Assembly: GCF_000701345.1 (NCBI RefSeq)
Contig: NZ_JNIJ01000024.1
Location: 1 to 64,000 of the forward strand
Source: Bradyrhizobium sp. URHD0069
GTDB taxonomy: Bacteria > Pseudomonadota > Alphaproteobacteria > Rhizobiales > Xanthobacteraceae
DNA: 64,000 nt
Reading direction: 5' to 3'
Under the pieces are notes generated by a model. That model saw nothing but the letters and a program-made list of their open reading frames with translations. It had not been told where the DNA came from and ran no database searches. The position numbers and the translations under genes were made by a program. Below, one piece after another: positions 24,537 through 33,523 of the stretch (position 1 is its first letter; the number at the start of each line of letters is the position of its first letter).

Positions 24537-24740
24537 ATGCAATTGCCCGCAGAATGGATGCCCGTTTCAATTGCGCCATTTGACCGAGATCTCGAAGTCT
24601 GCGTGCTGGACTATGATGGACTGGTCCACGCGGTCGCTTTCCCATGTCACAAGGACGGGGCCCGATGGGTCGATGCTTCAAATAGGAAGCACGTCGACAT
24701 TCAGCCGACGCTTTGGCGCAAATGGATCGAGAGCCACTAG
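24537..24740 (+). CDS. Hypothetical small protein (LPxxWMPVSIAPxDxDLEVCVLD type)
   Basis: A 67-residue soluble protein preceded by a good GGAGG about 9 nt before ATG 24537. The sequence MQLPAEWMPVSIAPFDRDLE and DASNRKHVDIQPTLWRKW resembles short conserved rhizobial proteins of unknown function. Confidence 0.65.
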   Translation: MQLPAEWMPVSIAPFDRDLEVCVLDYDGLVHAVAFPCHKDGARWVDASNRKHVDIQPTLWRKWIESH

Positions 24741-24784
24741 ATCGAAAGCCTAAGCATTGGGAAGCGCACTGACATCCTCGCCGA

Positions 24785-24850
24785 TCATCGTCGTGGGGAT
24801 CGACCCAGACGCAAGACGCGATCTCGCGAGTGAACCCGCTGGCTCCCTCA
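24785..24850 (-). other. Decayed copy of the MIKLT/WVHPDE family
   Basis: The minus strand reads GFTREIASCVWVDPHDDD, keeping the REI and WVxP landmarks but not the MIKLT start. The rest of 24741-25166 has no supported gene. Confidence 0.35.
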
Positions 24851-25166
24851 TCGAGACCCCGCGATCGGCGGCGGCCCGGAGCTTTCAGGCGGACACTTTG
24901 ACTTGCGCTGAGCGCGCTTTTGCCGGGCCTGGGCTCGCGCCCATTAATTAAATAGAGGGTACGGAGTTCAATCCGGACTGTCCCGCTTTTCCAGCGAGCG
25001 ATAGCGGGTGGCATGGCCCGTCGCATGGGCCTCGTCGAGCGAAACCCAATCGAGGGCGAGGCTCGTTCACGCGATTTCGATGCGCCTTATTAACCTGACT
25101 TTGACCTCTGGCTGGTACCTTCCGAGGGTGAAGTGTGCCGCCTGGCGTAATTTGTGAGTAAAGCGT

Positions 25167-25985
25167 ATGAAACCCGCACGCCTTATCGTTCTGGCCATCG
25201 CTTTAGGCGCTGGCGGCGTCGCCGCCTATCTTGCCAGCGGGTCCTCCGAAAATAAGCCTGCGCCGACCAAAGCCGTCGTGCAAATGCCTACTGTCGATGT
25301 CCTCGTGGCTAAAAACGAGATCGGCCTCGGCCAGACAGTTACACTCGAAAATTTACAGTGGCAGACGTGGACCGAGTCGACGGCGAGCAGCAGCTTTATT
25401 CGCCGCAAAGAGCGGCCCGAAGCGACAACCGAACTCGCCGGCTCGATTGCGCGCGCGCCCTTCATCGCCGGGGAACCAATCCGCGAGCAGAAATTGGTCA
25501 AGGCCAATGGATCAGGTTTCATGGCCGCCATTTTGCCCACCGGGATGCGCGCTGTTTCAACGGAAATCTCGGCGGAGACGGGCGTGGGCGGCTTTATTCT
25601 ACCCAATGATCGCGTCGACGTCATTCTGTCGAAGCGTGAAAAGGTGACGTCGGACCCTGACTCCCCCGGAGGAGCCCCCGATGTCGTCGTATCTCGGGTC
25701 ATTCTAGCCAATGTACGCGTGCTTGCCATTGATCAGGCTCCCAAGGAGAAGGACGGCCAGAACGCGGTGCTAGGAAAAACGGCCACGCTGGAAGTGACGC
25801 CTACCGACGCAGAAATGCTGGCGAGGTCGCGGCAGAGCGGGACGTTGTCGCTGGCGCTGCGGAGCATCGCGGACGCTAAGAGCAGCGACGTTGTTCAGAC
25901 AGCCGACAACAAGATGATCACCATTTACCGAGGTGTCGCCGGTCGGGAAATGCTTAGCTGCACGCCTTTGTGCGAGAAGCGATAA
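25167..25985 (+). CDS. cpaB: Flp pilus assembly protein CpaB (RcpC), orphan
   Basis: A 272-residue protein with an N-terminal membrane anchor (LIVLAIALGAGGVAAYLASG), an SAF domain (about 45-110: VDVLVAKNEIGLGQTVTLEN...GEPIREQKLVKANGSG) and an RcpC domain (MRAVSTEISAETGVGGFILP, NDRVDVILS, then AVLGKTATLEVTPTDAEML). CpaB works in Flp/Tad pilus assembly, but none of the other tad genes (cpaA, C, E, F, tadB/C) are near. It may be a stray paralogue. The last 20 residues do not look like a usual CpaB end. Confidence 0.8.
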   Translation: MKPARLIVLAIALGAGGVAAYLASGSSENKPAPTKAVVQMPTVDVLVAKNEIGLGQTVTLENLQWQTWTESTASSSFIRRKERPEATTELAGSIARAPFIAGEPIREQKLVKANGSGFMAAILPTGMRAVSTEISAETGVGGFILPNDRVDVILSKREKVTSDPDSPGGAPDVVVSRVILANVRVLAIDQAPKEKDGQNAVLGKTATLEVTPTDAEMLARSRQSGTLSLALRSIADAKSSDVVQTADNKMITIYRGVAGREMLSCTPLCEKR

Positions 25986-26089
25986 CTCGACGGCTTTTTA
26001 CGCCCGCTCAGCATGAGCGCTACGGGATTTTTGGAAGTCGTTCCCGCGAGATTTGAAATGCGATACGTGTCGCTCTGATCTGCGGTTCT

Positions 26090-26161
26090 ATGGCCGTTCC
26101 TCATCGTCGGGATGCACCAAGGATCGGCCGCGATTTTCCGTTCTTTCGTCCACTTCATCAT
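26090..26161 (-). other. Diverged copy of the MIKLT/WVHPDE family
   Basis: From ATG 26161: MMKWTKERKIAADPWCIPTM, corresponding to MIKLTxxREI...WVHPD. The frame is open further in both directions, so the start and end are uncertain. Confidence 0.35.
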
Positions 26162-26237
26162 GTGCAGGTGCAAGGTTCCGGAACCCTTGGCGAGGAACAA
26201 CGTTTTCCTTTTCGCTCTTTCCGGAAAGGCCTATCGC

Positions 26238-26489
26238 ATGAAAATCCTGGAGCACACCGAAAGCCATATCGTCAAATTGGATGACGGGTCGACGTGGCGG
26301 ATTTTCCCCGGCGATATAGACCGCACGCTAATGTGGCTGCCGACGACAGAGCTGAAGCTGTTCGAGATAAACGATGAGGTCGCCTCCCACGCCCTTATCA
26401 ATTCCGACGACGGAACCTTCGTCCGCGCTCGCCCTCAACACGAGCAATGGCCCGCAGAAGAGGTCAAGGATAGTTTGAAGCAGGGCTGA
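26238..26489 (+). CDS. Hypothetical small protein
   Basis: An 83-residue soluble protein. ATG 26238 follows GGAAAGG and begins MKILEHTESHIVKLDDGSTW. The rest (RIFPGDIDRTLMWLPTTELK...) is beta-rich and acidic. The frame is open upstream to 26112, but that extension looks non-coding. No family recognised. Confidence 0.55.
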   Translation: MKILEHTESHIVKLDDGSTWRIFPGDIDRTLMWLPTTELKLFEINDEVASHALINSDDGTFVRARPQHEQWPAEEVKDSLKQG

Positions 26490-26742
26490 CAAACGGATTC
26501 GAAGCGCGCCATGTGGTGCGCAGCACTCATCAGCATTATCCTGCGAGCATTATCCTGAGCCTGCCGTTCAGGTAATTCTCCCCCCGTTGCTGTTTCCCGT
26601 GGTCGCTGATAACCGATGTCAGGTGCACAACAGTGCGTGCCGCGTCCTGTTGATAACCAGCCGCCCCCTTCCCCGGCGGCGTGAAAGATGCCTGCGACGT
26701 GTTATCGACGGACCAGATGCTCACATAACGGATAGAACGACC

Positions 26743-27333
26743 ATGCGGATCACCCTCGTCGGCTCCCGCCATTTCGGCGTGACGATGCTGAATATGCTGC
26801 GGCAACACGGTGTCGAAATCGCCGGCGTCGTGGTAGCCGACGCCGAAGACCGGCTCGCCGCCGCCGCCCGTGCCGCCGGTATCAAAGTTACCGTGCAGGC
26901 CGATCCCAAACTTGTCACGGCTTCCGAAATTGCTGGCGGTACCGACCTGATCGTGACGGCGCACAGCCACGCACGCGTCAGCCGAGAGGCGCTGGCGGCG
27001 GCCAAATTAGGCGGCATAGGCTATCACCCCTCGCTGCTGCCGCGTCACCGCGGCATTGCGGCGGTGGAATGGACCATCCGGGAAGGCGATCCGATCGCCG
27101 GCGGCACCGTGTACCATCTGGCCGACCAGATGGATGCCGGCGCGATCGCAGCCCAGGAGTGGTGTTTCGTCAAAAAGGGCGAGACCGCCCGGGAATTGTG
27201 GGAACGCGCGCTGGCGCCGCTCGGGCAGAAACTTCTCGGTGAAGTCATTGACTACGCCAAAACCCACAACAGCCTGCCCGCGAAACCGCAGGACGAGCAA
27301 TTCGCTACCCTGGCGCCGAAACTTCCGCATTAA
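26743..27333 (+). CDS. Formyltransferase-family protein (Fmt/PurN-like core)
   Basis: A 196-residue protein. ATG 26743 is chosen as the Rossmann start MRITLVGSRHFGVTML. The formyl-transferase core is clear: LGGIGYHPSLLPRHRGIAAV contains the HPSLLPxxRG motif, then GGTVYHLADQMDAGAIAAQE holds the catalytic Asp. It lacks the C-terminal OB domain of Met-tRNA formyltransferase, so it is a stand-alone hydroxymethyl- or formyl-transferase of unknown substrate. The upstream region 26490-26742 shows two near copies of GAGCATTATCCTG but no gene. Confidence 0.8.
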   Translation: MRITLVGSRHFGVTMLNMLRQHGVEIAGVVVADAEDRLAAAARAAGIKVTVQADPKLVTASEIAGGTDLIVTAHSHARVSREALAAAKLGGIGYHPSLLPRHRGIAAVEWTIREGDPIAGGTVYHLADQMDAGAIAAQEWCFVKKGETARELWERALAPLGQKLLGEVIDYAKTHNSLPAKPQDEQFATLAPKLPH

Positions 27334-27522
27334 GGGTAAACGACTCGGCGGAGGCGGCTCCATTAACCCCTGCCCCGCCCCAATGTGGTTCCAATCTGGA
27401 ACTAAATCTGGGATCAAATGTTTGATTCACAAGGAACTTTTTGCCCTGTCGCGACGCGGCAAATTTTGAACACATTGTGACGGAATAAGGCCTTGTAGCA
27501 TTACGCAATTGGGAATTGATTC

Positions 27523-27879
27523 ATGCGCCGCACTCGCATTCGTATGGCATTTTTTACTTCCGCCCTTACCGCCGCCGCCCTCGCCGCGGCTCCCGCAACG
27601 GCCCAGACGGCGTATGACGGGCTTTGGAATGTCACGGTTGTGACCAAGACCGGTGGCTGCGAACCGTCGACGCGCTCGACGCTGACCGTCACGGACGGTA
27701 AGGTCTCGGCCGCAGGCGCCGATGTTACCGGCAGCATCGGGCGCGAAGGGCTCGTGCGGGTTTCGATCAATGGTGCATATGCAAACGGTCAGCTCAGCGG
27801 CAACGCCGGATCGGGCAAATGGAATGGGGCATCTGCAGGCATACCGTGCAGCGGCCGGTGGGAAGCCTCCCGCCAGTAA
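27523..27879 (+). CDS. Small secreted hypothetical protein
   Basis: A 118-residue protein with a signal peptide (MRRTRIRMAFFTSALTAAAL, cleavage near ATAQ-TAYD). The mature part YDGLWNVTVVTKTGGCEPST...GIPCSGRWEAS is a small beta-rich domain with two Cys and repeats of the xxGxW-type. A similar domain follows in the next gene, so both may derive from the same family. Function unknown. Confidence 0.65.
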   Translation: MRRTRIRMAFFTSALTAAALAAAPATAQTAYDGLWNVTVVTKTGGCEPSTRSTLTVTDGKVSAAGADVTGSIGREGLVRVSINGAYANGQLSGNAGSGKWNGASAGIPCSGRWEASRQ

Positions 27880-28387
27880 ATCGAGCCGGCCGGCCGGTTC
27901 GTTCACGGCCGTTCGACGACTGATATTCGCGCTGGCCACTTTGCTCGTGGCGACTGTGGCCGGCTCCGCCAGTTACGCGCAATCGGGCCCGTTCGCCGGG
28001 ATGGCCGGCAACTGGGCCGGCGGAGGCAGCGTCACGCTCGATGACGGCTCGTCCGAGCGAATTCGATGCCGCGCATCCTACGCCGTTGGCGCTGGCGGTA
28101 ACGGCCTCAATCTGAATCTGCTCTGCGCCAGCGCCAGCTACAAATTCGATCTCCAAGGCAATGTCATCGCCGAGCGCGGCGCGCTTTCCGGGACGTGGAG
28201 CGAAAGCAGCCGAGGCATCAACGGCACCCTCCAAGGACGCGGCGGCGGCGGCCAGTTTCAGGTGGTGGCGAGCGCAGGCGGATTCACCGCGAACCTTTCA
28301 TTGACGACGCGCGGCAACAAGCAGTCCATCGTGATCAGAGCCGACAACGGGTTCAGGGGCGCATCCATGTCGCTGTCCCGCAGTTAA
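27824..28387 (+). CDS. Small secreted hypothetical protein (start uncertain)
   Basis: The mature domain (FAGMAGNWAGGGSVTLDDGS ... RIRCRASYAV ... GTWSESSRGINGTLQG) follows a clear signal peptide, RRLIFALATLLVATVAGSAS with cleavage near YAQ. No ATG, GTG or TTG lies just before the signal. The nearest in-frame ATG is 27824, inside the previous gene, and gives a long N-region. A CTG start near 27920 is possible. Translation may be coupled to the upstream gene. Confidence 0.6.
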   Translation: MGHLQAYRAAAGGKPPASKSSRPAGSFTAVRRLIFALATLLVATVAGSASYAQSGPFAGMAGNWAGGGSVTLDDGSSERIRCRASYAVGAGGNGLNLNLLCASASYKFDLQGNVIAERGALSGTWSESSRGINGTLQGRGGGGQFQVVASAGGFTANLSLTTRGNKQSIVIRADNGFRGASMSLSRS

Positions 28388-28414
28388 GCCCGTTTCGCTG
28401 CAAGCCGTTTTGCT

Positions 28415-28618
28415 TTAGCTCTCGCGCTTTGGCTGGGTCAGGCGCGCCGCGGTCTCTTTCATGGTTTTTGCAATCAACAGCGCCTGTTCCTTGTTGAGCG
28501 CAAAATCCTGCACGCCTTTGTGCGTGGTCAACGAAAGCACCATGATATCAGGTTGGTTCTCGGGCCAGCCGGTGGCGAAGGCCGTCACAAAATCCGCGGA
28601 TGTCGATCGATTTGTCAT
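28415..28618 (-). CDS. Hypothetical small protein downstream of RidA
   Basis: A 67-residue protein (MTNRSTSADFVTAFATGWPE...) ending in a helix ALNKEQALLIAKTMKETAAR. It lies 12 nt after the RidA-family gene on the same strand, so they are probably cotranscribed. Similar short proteins occur in Bradyrhizobium. Function unknown. Confidence 0.6.
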   Translation of the reverse strand: MTNRSTSADFVTAFATGWPENQPDIMVLSLTTHKGVQDFALNKEQALLIAKTMKETAARLTQPKRES

Positions 28619-28630
28619 GGGGTGGATGTC

Positions 28631-29029
28631 CTATGCAGCTGGTACGAATGCGGTGACTTCAATCTCGACCTTCGCTCGTTCGTCGACCAGGCCTGAAACG
28701 TAGAGCAGCGTCGACGGCGGGAGATTTCGCCCGAGCGTCTCGCGCCAGGCCGCCCCGATGCCGGCGCCCGCAGCTTGATATTCGCTGCGGCTGGTCAAGT
28801 ACCAGGTAAGCCGGACGATATGCCCGGGGCCGGCGCCGGCCTCCGCAAGCAGCTTGATGATCCTTTGTAACGCGATGGCGACCTGCCCGCCCAGATCGGG
28901 TTGATACTCCCCTTTCTCGTCGCCTCCGGTCTGCCCGGCAAGGACGATCCACTTCCCGGGACCGTCGACCGCAACGCCGTGCGCGAAGCCGCGTGGCTTC
29001 GACCATTCGGCCGGTTGCAAGGTGCGCAT
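28631..29029 (-). CDS. RidA (YjgF/YER057c/UK114) family protein
   Basis: From ATG 29029, chosen because TTGGAG precedes it and the homologous region starts there (MRTLQPAEWSKPRGFAHGVA). It shows the family pattern VLAGQTGGDEKGEYQPDLGG, QVAIALQRIIKLLAEAG, VRLTWYLTS and a closing VEIEVTAF. RidA proteins deaminate reactive enamine/imine intermediates. The catalytic Arg that aligns with E. coli Arg105 is not obvious in TLLYVSGLVDERAKVE, so this may be a non-canonical member. Confidence 0.75.
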   Translation of the reverse strand: MRTLQPAEWSKPRGFAHGVAVDGPGKWIVLAGQTGGDEKGEYQPDLGGQVAIALQRIIKLLAEAGAGPGHIVRLTWYLTSRSEYQAAGAGIGAAWRETLGRNLPPSTLLYVSGLVDERAKVEIEVTAFVPAA

Positions 29030-29267
29030 CAGCAAATTCTCCAAGTTTACTGTCGTTTCCCTCGCGCCCCCGGAGGGGCCAACTAGCGTGTCCGGCAACG
29101 ACGGCCAGGGACGACCCTTAGCACCGATCGCGCGGATACTCCCACCTCGAAATTGAGGTCGGCGCATCACTGCATCGGCACATTTGCGCGTTGCAAATCC
29201 CTTGGCGGTCGCCGATACCGGCGGGCCCTCCGCTCAATTCCGCGCGCGCCATGTCTGAGACTCCCTG

Positions 29268-30158
29268 ATGGACCGAACTCCTTCCAAACCAATGGCCGCG
29301 CTGTGGATGGCGGGCTGGCTCGCCTTGATGCTGATCATGGCGATCGCCGGGCGCGAGACGACGCGCGAACTGAACGTATTTCAAATCATGGAGATGCGCT
29401 CGATCTTCGGCCTCCTGATGCTGTACCCGCTGATCCGCCTGAACGGAGGCTTCGCGACAATGAAGACGTCGCGGCCGCTGCAGCATATCGGACGCAATCT
29501 CATTCACTATGCAGCCCAGCTCGGCTGGTTCTTCGCGCTTACGCTCATTCCGCTGGGTCAGGTGGTGTCAATCGAATTCACCATGCCGATCTGGACCGCG
29601 ATTCTTGCCGCGAGTTTTCTCGGTGAGCGAGTGACGGTCTGGAAGATTTCGGCGATCGTGCTCGGCATCATCGGCGTCATCGTCATCGTTCGCCCCGCGG
29701 CCGGCGAGATCAATCCGGGCCAACTGATCGCGCTGGGTGCCGCCGTCGGATTAAGCATTTCCCTCGCCATGATGAAGTCTCTGACTCGCACCGAAAAGAC
29801 CTTGGCGATTATTTTCTGGATGCTGGTGATTCAGGGCGCAGCCGGGTTTTTGCCGTCGCTCTACGTCTGGAGATGGCCCTCGGCCTATGCCTGGGGCTGG
29901 ATCGTCGTGATCGCATTCTGCGGCACGTTTTCCCATTATTGCATGGCGCGCGCGATGCTGTATGCCGATGCAACCGTGGTGGTGCCGATGGATTTCTTGA
30001 GGGTTCCGCTGACCGCCGCCGCCGGCTGGCTGATCTATTCGGAGCGGCTGGACAGGTTCACCGTGCTCGGCGCGGCGCTGATCCTCACCGGCAACCTCTT
30101 GAACTTGAAGGCGGCTGATCCGGTGCCCGCGCCTGCGATTGATCGAGCAACGGGGTAA
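29268..30158 (+). CDS. DMT-family (EamA) transporter
   Basis: A 296-residue membrane protein with about ten hydrophobic helices in two EamA repeats (roughly 10-140 and 155-290). Landmarks are GQVVSIEFTMPIWTAILAA at the end of repeat 1 and PMDFLRVPLTAAAGWLIYSE with ILTGNLLNL at the end of repeat 2. It probably exports a small metabolite. The substrate is not predictable. It stands alone, divergent from the RidA gene. Confidence 0.85.
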   Translation: MDRTPSKPMAALWMAGWLALMLIMAIAGRETTRELNVFQIMEMRSIFGLLMLYPLIRLNGGFATMKTSRPLQHIGRNLIHYAAQLGWFFALTLIPLGQVVSIEFTMPIWTAILAASFLGERVTVWKISAIVLGIIGVIVIVRPAAGEINPGQLIALGAAVGLSISLAMMKSLTRTEKTLAIIFWMLVIQGAAGFLPSLYVWRWPSAYAWGWIVVIAFCGTFSHYCMARAMLYADATVVVPMDFLRVPLTAAAGWLIYSERLDRFTVLGAALILTGNLLNLKAADPVPAPAIDRATG

Positions 30159-30285
30159 CCGCGCAGACACGATCGGGACGATATTGTTTAATTCCAGCTA
30201 CATCGGCACATGGCTTAGGGATCGCTGATACCACATCAGCGCCCGCGCAGGATCTTTGGCAACTCCGCGACCGGATTCAAGTCCA

Positions 30286-31047
30286 TCAATGAAAACTACG
30301 TCCGCCATCGACAGCCATGGAAATCCCGGTGATGAAGCTCGATTCTTCCGCACAGAGAAACATCACGGCCGCAGCGACTTCCGACGAAGTGCCGAACCGT
30401 CCCAGCGCGTACAGCGCCTCGGCCTTTTTACGGCTGCTTTTAGTCGGATAGGTATCGCGGATCATAGGCGTTTCGATTGGACCGGGACAAACCGCATTCA
30501 CGCGGATCGTTGGCGCAAGTTCCTGAGCAATGACCTTCGTAAACGACAACAATCCCGCCTTCGACGCCGCGTATCCTGCATAGTTCGACAAAGGCCTCAA
30601 GGCGATTCCCGAAGACACGTTCACAATGGTGGCAAATTCCGCCTTGCGCAGATATTCCACCGCTGCGCGGCACACAAGGAATGGTCCGGTCAGGTTGACC
30701 GCGATCAGTTGCTCCCAATCTTCAATCTGGCCTTGGTCGAAGGGTCCTACCGACAACACCCCAGCTGCGTTGATCACGCAGTCCAACCCTCCTAACCTTT
30801 CGGCGGCCGTCCGCACCGCTTTGGCGACCTCATCCGACTTCCGCAGATCGGCGATCAACGGCAGCGCCTCGCACGCACGCGCGACTTTCGTGAGTGCCTC
30901 GTCCGATCGGTCTATGAGAGCTAGCTTCGCTCCCTCCCGCGCAAAAAGTTCCGTTATGGCCGCTCCAATCCCTGACGCTGCTCCTGTGACCAGGACGCGA
31001 CGGCCCAGCATCCGGCCCGCTCTTCGTCCTTCAGACAACGCATTCAT
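30286..31047 (-). CDS. SDR-family oxidoreductase, last gene of the uptake operon
   Basis: A 253-residue classical short-chain dehydrogenase. The NAD(P) motif TGAASGIG follows VLVTG, then NAAG, the Ser in VSSGI, and the catalytic YAGYAASK with Lys. Late motifs are NAVCPGPIETPM and ISMAVDGG. It starts at 31047, directly after the livF stop at 31048, so it is part of the Liv-type operon and probably oxidises the imported compound or an intermediate. Confidence 0.85.
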   Translation of the reverse strand: MNALSEGRRAGRMLGRRVLVTGAASGIGAAITELFAREGAKLALIDRSDEALTKVARACEALPLIADLRKSDEVAKAVRTAAERLGGLDCVINAAGVLSVGPFDQGQIEDWEQLIAVNLTGPFLVCRAAVEYLRKAEFATIVNVSSGIALRPLSNYAGYAASKAGLLSFTKVIAQELAPTIRVNAVCPGPIETPMIRDTYPTKSSRKKAEALYALGRFGTSSEVAAAVMFLCAEESSFITGISMAVDGGRSFH

Positions 31048-31755
31048 TCAAATTGCCCCCAAATAGGCTCGCCTGACATCCGGATTCGAATGTAAAAAGC
31101 CGCTGTCGCCTTCGATCACCACTCGTCCATTCTCCAGCACGTAGGCGTAGTCAGCCAACGCCAACGCCTGACGTGCATTTTGATCGATCAGCAGGATCGT
31201 GATCCCTTCGGAGTGAAGCCGCTTTAGCGCTTCAAAAATTTGCCGAACCAACAGCGGCGCCAAGCCCAGCGTCGGCTCATCGAGCAGAAGCAATTTCGGT
31301 CGGGACATCAGCGCCCGCCCGATGGCCACCATCTGCTGTTGACCGCCGCTCAGCGTGCCCGCATACGCTGACTTCCGTTCTGCCAGCACGGGAAAGAGAT
31401 TGTGGACCCGCTCCATATCCTCGCGGACCTGACTTCGATTCTTGACCGAATATGCGCCCATGGTGAGATTGTCGGCGACGGTCATATCGGGAAACACATC
31501 TCGCCGTTCGGGAACCATGGCGATGCCGAGCGTTACGATCTTGTGGGGTGCGGTCGCTCCGATTGGCTTGCCGAGAAATTTGATATCGTTCTTTGTGCTC
31601 CGATGGAGTCCGACGATCGTCCGGACAGTCGTGGTTTTGCCGGCGCCATTGGCTCCCAGCAGACAAACAATCTTTCCTTCCGGCACGCTAAGACTAACAT
31701 CGTGAAGCACCTGAATGCGGCCGTAGGAACTCCGTACTCCGTTGAGCTCAAGCAT
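31048..31755 (-). CDS. livF: Branched-chain amino-acid-type ABC transporter ATPase LivF
   Basis: From ATG 31755 (MLELNGVRSSYGRIQVLHDV). Walker A GANGAGKTT, signature LSGGQQQMVAIGRAL, Walker B LLLLDEPTLGLAP and the switch His-region are all intact. The ATG overlaps the end of the LivM-LivG fusion gene by 8 nt. A longer frame from 31794 has no family support. Works with LivG, LivH, LivM and LivK to import a small organic substrate. Confidence 0.9.
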   Translation of the reverse strand: MLELNGVRSSYGRIQVLHDVSLSVPEGKIVCLLGANGAGKTTTVRTIVGLHRSTKNDIKFLGKPIGATAPHKIVTLGIAMVPERRDVFPDMTVADNLTMGAYSVKNRSQVREDMERVHNLFPVLAERKSAYAGTLSGGQQQMVAIGRALMSRPKLLLLDEPTLGLAPLLVRQIFEALKRLHSEGITILLIDQNARQALALADYAYVLENGRVVIEGDSGFLHSNPDVRRAYLGAI

Positions 31756-33523
31756 TGGAGACCTCACCGAGATAGGCGTCGATGACGGCGGCATCTTTCT
31801 GAATTGAGGCGGGCGTTCCGTCGGCGATCTTCACGCCGTGATGCAGAACGATCACCCGGTCCGACAAGGCCATCACCAGGTTCATTGTATGCGCGATCAG
31901 CAAGACTGAGGCGCCGTAGCGGGTGCGCACCAGCCGAATGATGTCCGCCAGCGCGCCTACCTCCGTTGAATTGAGACCGGCGGCGGGCTCGTCAAGCATT
32001 AGCAGCTTCGGCCGCGATGCCAGTGCGCGGGCGATTTCAAGAAGGCGTTGATGCCCGAAGGACAGGCTACCTGCCCGCTCCTCCGCATAATGAAGCAAGC
32101 CGACAAACTCCAAAAGCTCGAGCGCCCGCGACCGCTGCTCGGCTTCGCGCCTGCGCTCGCCCGGCAGCCGGAAAGCGCTTTCGATTGGAGAATTGGTGAT
32201 CTGCCCATGCGCACCGACCAGCACGTTATCAAGGGCGGTCATGTCCTGGAACAATTCGAGATTCTGAAAGGTCCGGCTGATGCCCATTCGCGCACGCTGA
32301 TGGGCCCGATATCCCATCACCGGTTGCCCCGCGACCTCGATCGCCCCCTTGTTCGGGCTGTACAGGCCGGAGATCGTGTTGAACAGCGAGGTCTTACCCG
32401 CCCCATTCGGGCCGATGATGCTGACAATCTCGCCTTCGTTGACTTCGAGGCTGACATTCTTCAGCGCCGCGAGCCCTCCGAACGACAGCGAGACATCCGT
32501 GACGCGGAGAAGTTCGCGGCTGGAATCCGGTCTCACGCTTTTGTCGATGGCATCGGTTTTGATCGACTTCACCTCTCGAATCACATCTGGCCGCACCGAA
32601 AAGCGGTCCCACAGCAATCCCACCAGACCCCGGGGCAGAAAAATCAGAAGCATCAAGAGAACAAAGCCAGTCAGGAGTTCCTTGTACTCGGCCGCGCCAC
32701 GAAGAAGTTCTGGAAGAACCGTCAATGTCAGGCCGCCGACGATCGGCCCTGCGAAAAATCCGGAGCCGCCGAGGATCGCCATGGTGACGTAGCTGATTGA
32801 CACCCCAAACACGAACGAGTCTGGATTGATGAACTGCGTGAGACCGGCAAACAAACCCCCGGCGATGCCCGCGTAGGCAGCGCCCAATCCAAAGGCCAAT
32901 GTTTTGGTAGCGGCGACATTCACGCCCATGGCGCGGGCTGCGACTTCGCTCTCCCGCAAGGCCACGAATGCTCGTCCGACGCGCGAATTGATGAGGTTGC
33001 GGGTCACAACAAATAACGCGACCGCGACCACTACAACAAAGTAGTGGAATTGATGCGGCGTCAGATCATTTCCGAACAGTTGCGGTGGCGCGACCGCCAT
33101 TCCGTTCGGGCCGTTGGCCAGTTCGTACCAATTCTGCAGGATAAGGACGACGACGAAGCCGAAACCGAATGTCACCATCGACACATACAGCGGGCCTAAT
33201 CGAAGAGCAGGAAGACCAAGCAGATAGCCGAACACTCCCGCCAACAGCCCGCCCGCAGGCAATGCGGTCCAGAACGCCCAATCTCCATGGGCCATTAACA
33301 GTGCTGTCGTATAGGCGCCGATCGCCGCAAATCCAGCGTGTCCCAATGAAATCTGGCCGGCGTAACCCATGGTGACGTTCACACCGAGAACGGCAATGAT
33401 GTTGACGACGGCGAGACTGAAGACGAAGAGCGGATAGGCCGGGAGCACGGCCGGAGCCGCCAAAGCGATCAGGACAAATCCTGCATATAGCGCGATGGAT
33501 GCGGACGCGAGTTTGAACTTCAT
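31748..33523 (-). CDS. Fused ABC permease-ATPase LivM-LivG
   Basis: A 591-residue fusion from ATG 33523 (overlapping the livH stop as ATGA). Residues 1-~320 are the LivM permease with about eight to ten helices (NVTMGYAGQISLGHAGFAAI, then GRAFVALRESEVAARAMGVN). Residues ~345-590 are LivG: Walker A GPNGAGKTS, signature LSFGHQRLLEIARAL, Walker B LLMLDEPAAGL. Fusion of these two subunits is seen in many proteobacterial HAAT systems for aromatic or carboxylic substrates. The frame upstream of 33523 is an artefact. Confidence 0.9.
   Translation of the reverse strand: MKFKLASASIALYAGFVLIALAAPAVLPAYPLFVFSLAVVNIIAVLGVNVTMGYAGQISLGHAGFAAIGAYTTALLMAHGDWAFWTALPAGGLLAGVFGYLLGLPALRLGPLYVSMVTFGFGFVVVLILQNWYELANGPNGMAVAPPQLFGNDLTPHQFHYFVVVVAVALFVVTRNLINSRVGRAFVALRESEVAARAMGVNVAATKTLAFGLGAAYAGIAGGLFAGLTQFINPDSFVFGVSISYVTMAILGGSGFFAGPIVGGLTLTVLPELLRGAAEYKELLTGFVLLMLLIFLPRGLVGLLWDRFSVRPDVIREVKSIKTDAIDKSVRPDSSRELLRVTDVSLSFGGLAALKNVSLEVNEGEIVSIIGPNGAGKTSLFNTISGLYSPNKGAIEVAGQPVMGYRAHQRARMGISRTFQNLELFQDMTALDNVLVGAHGQITNSPIESAFRLPGERRREAEQRSRALELLEFVGLLHYAEERAGSLSFGHQRLLEIARALASRPKLLMLDEPAAGLNSTEVGALADIIRLVRTRYGASVLLIAHTMNLVMALSDRVIVLHHGVKIADGTPASIQKDAAVIDAYLGEVSNA

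Noticed and set aside
26112..26237. Upstream extension of the 26238 gene
   Set aside because: It overlaps the MIKLT-like copy on the other strand and lacks coding character. ATG 26238 has a good ribosome site.
32048..32800. 250-residue plus-strand ORF within livMG
   Set aside because: Antisense shadow of the ABC transporter fusion.
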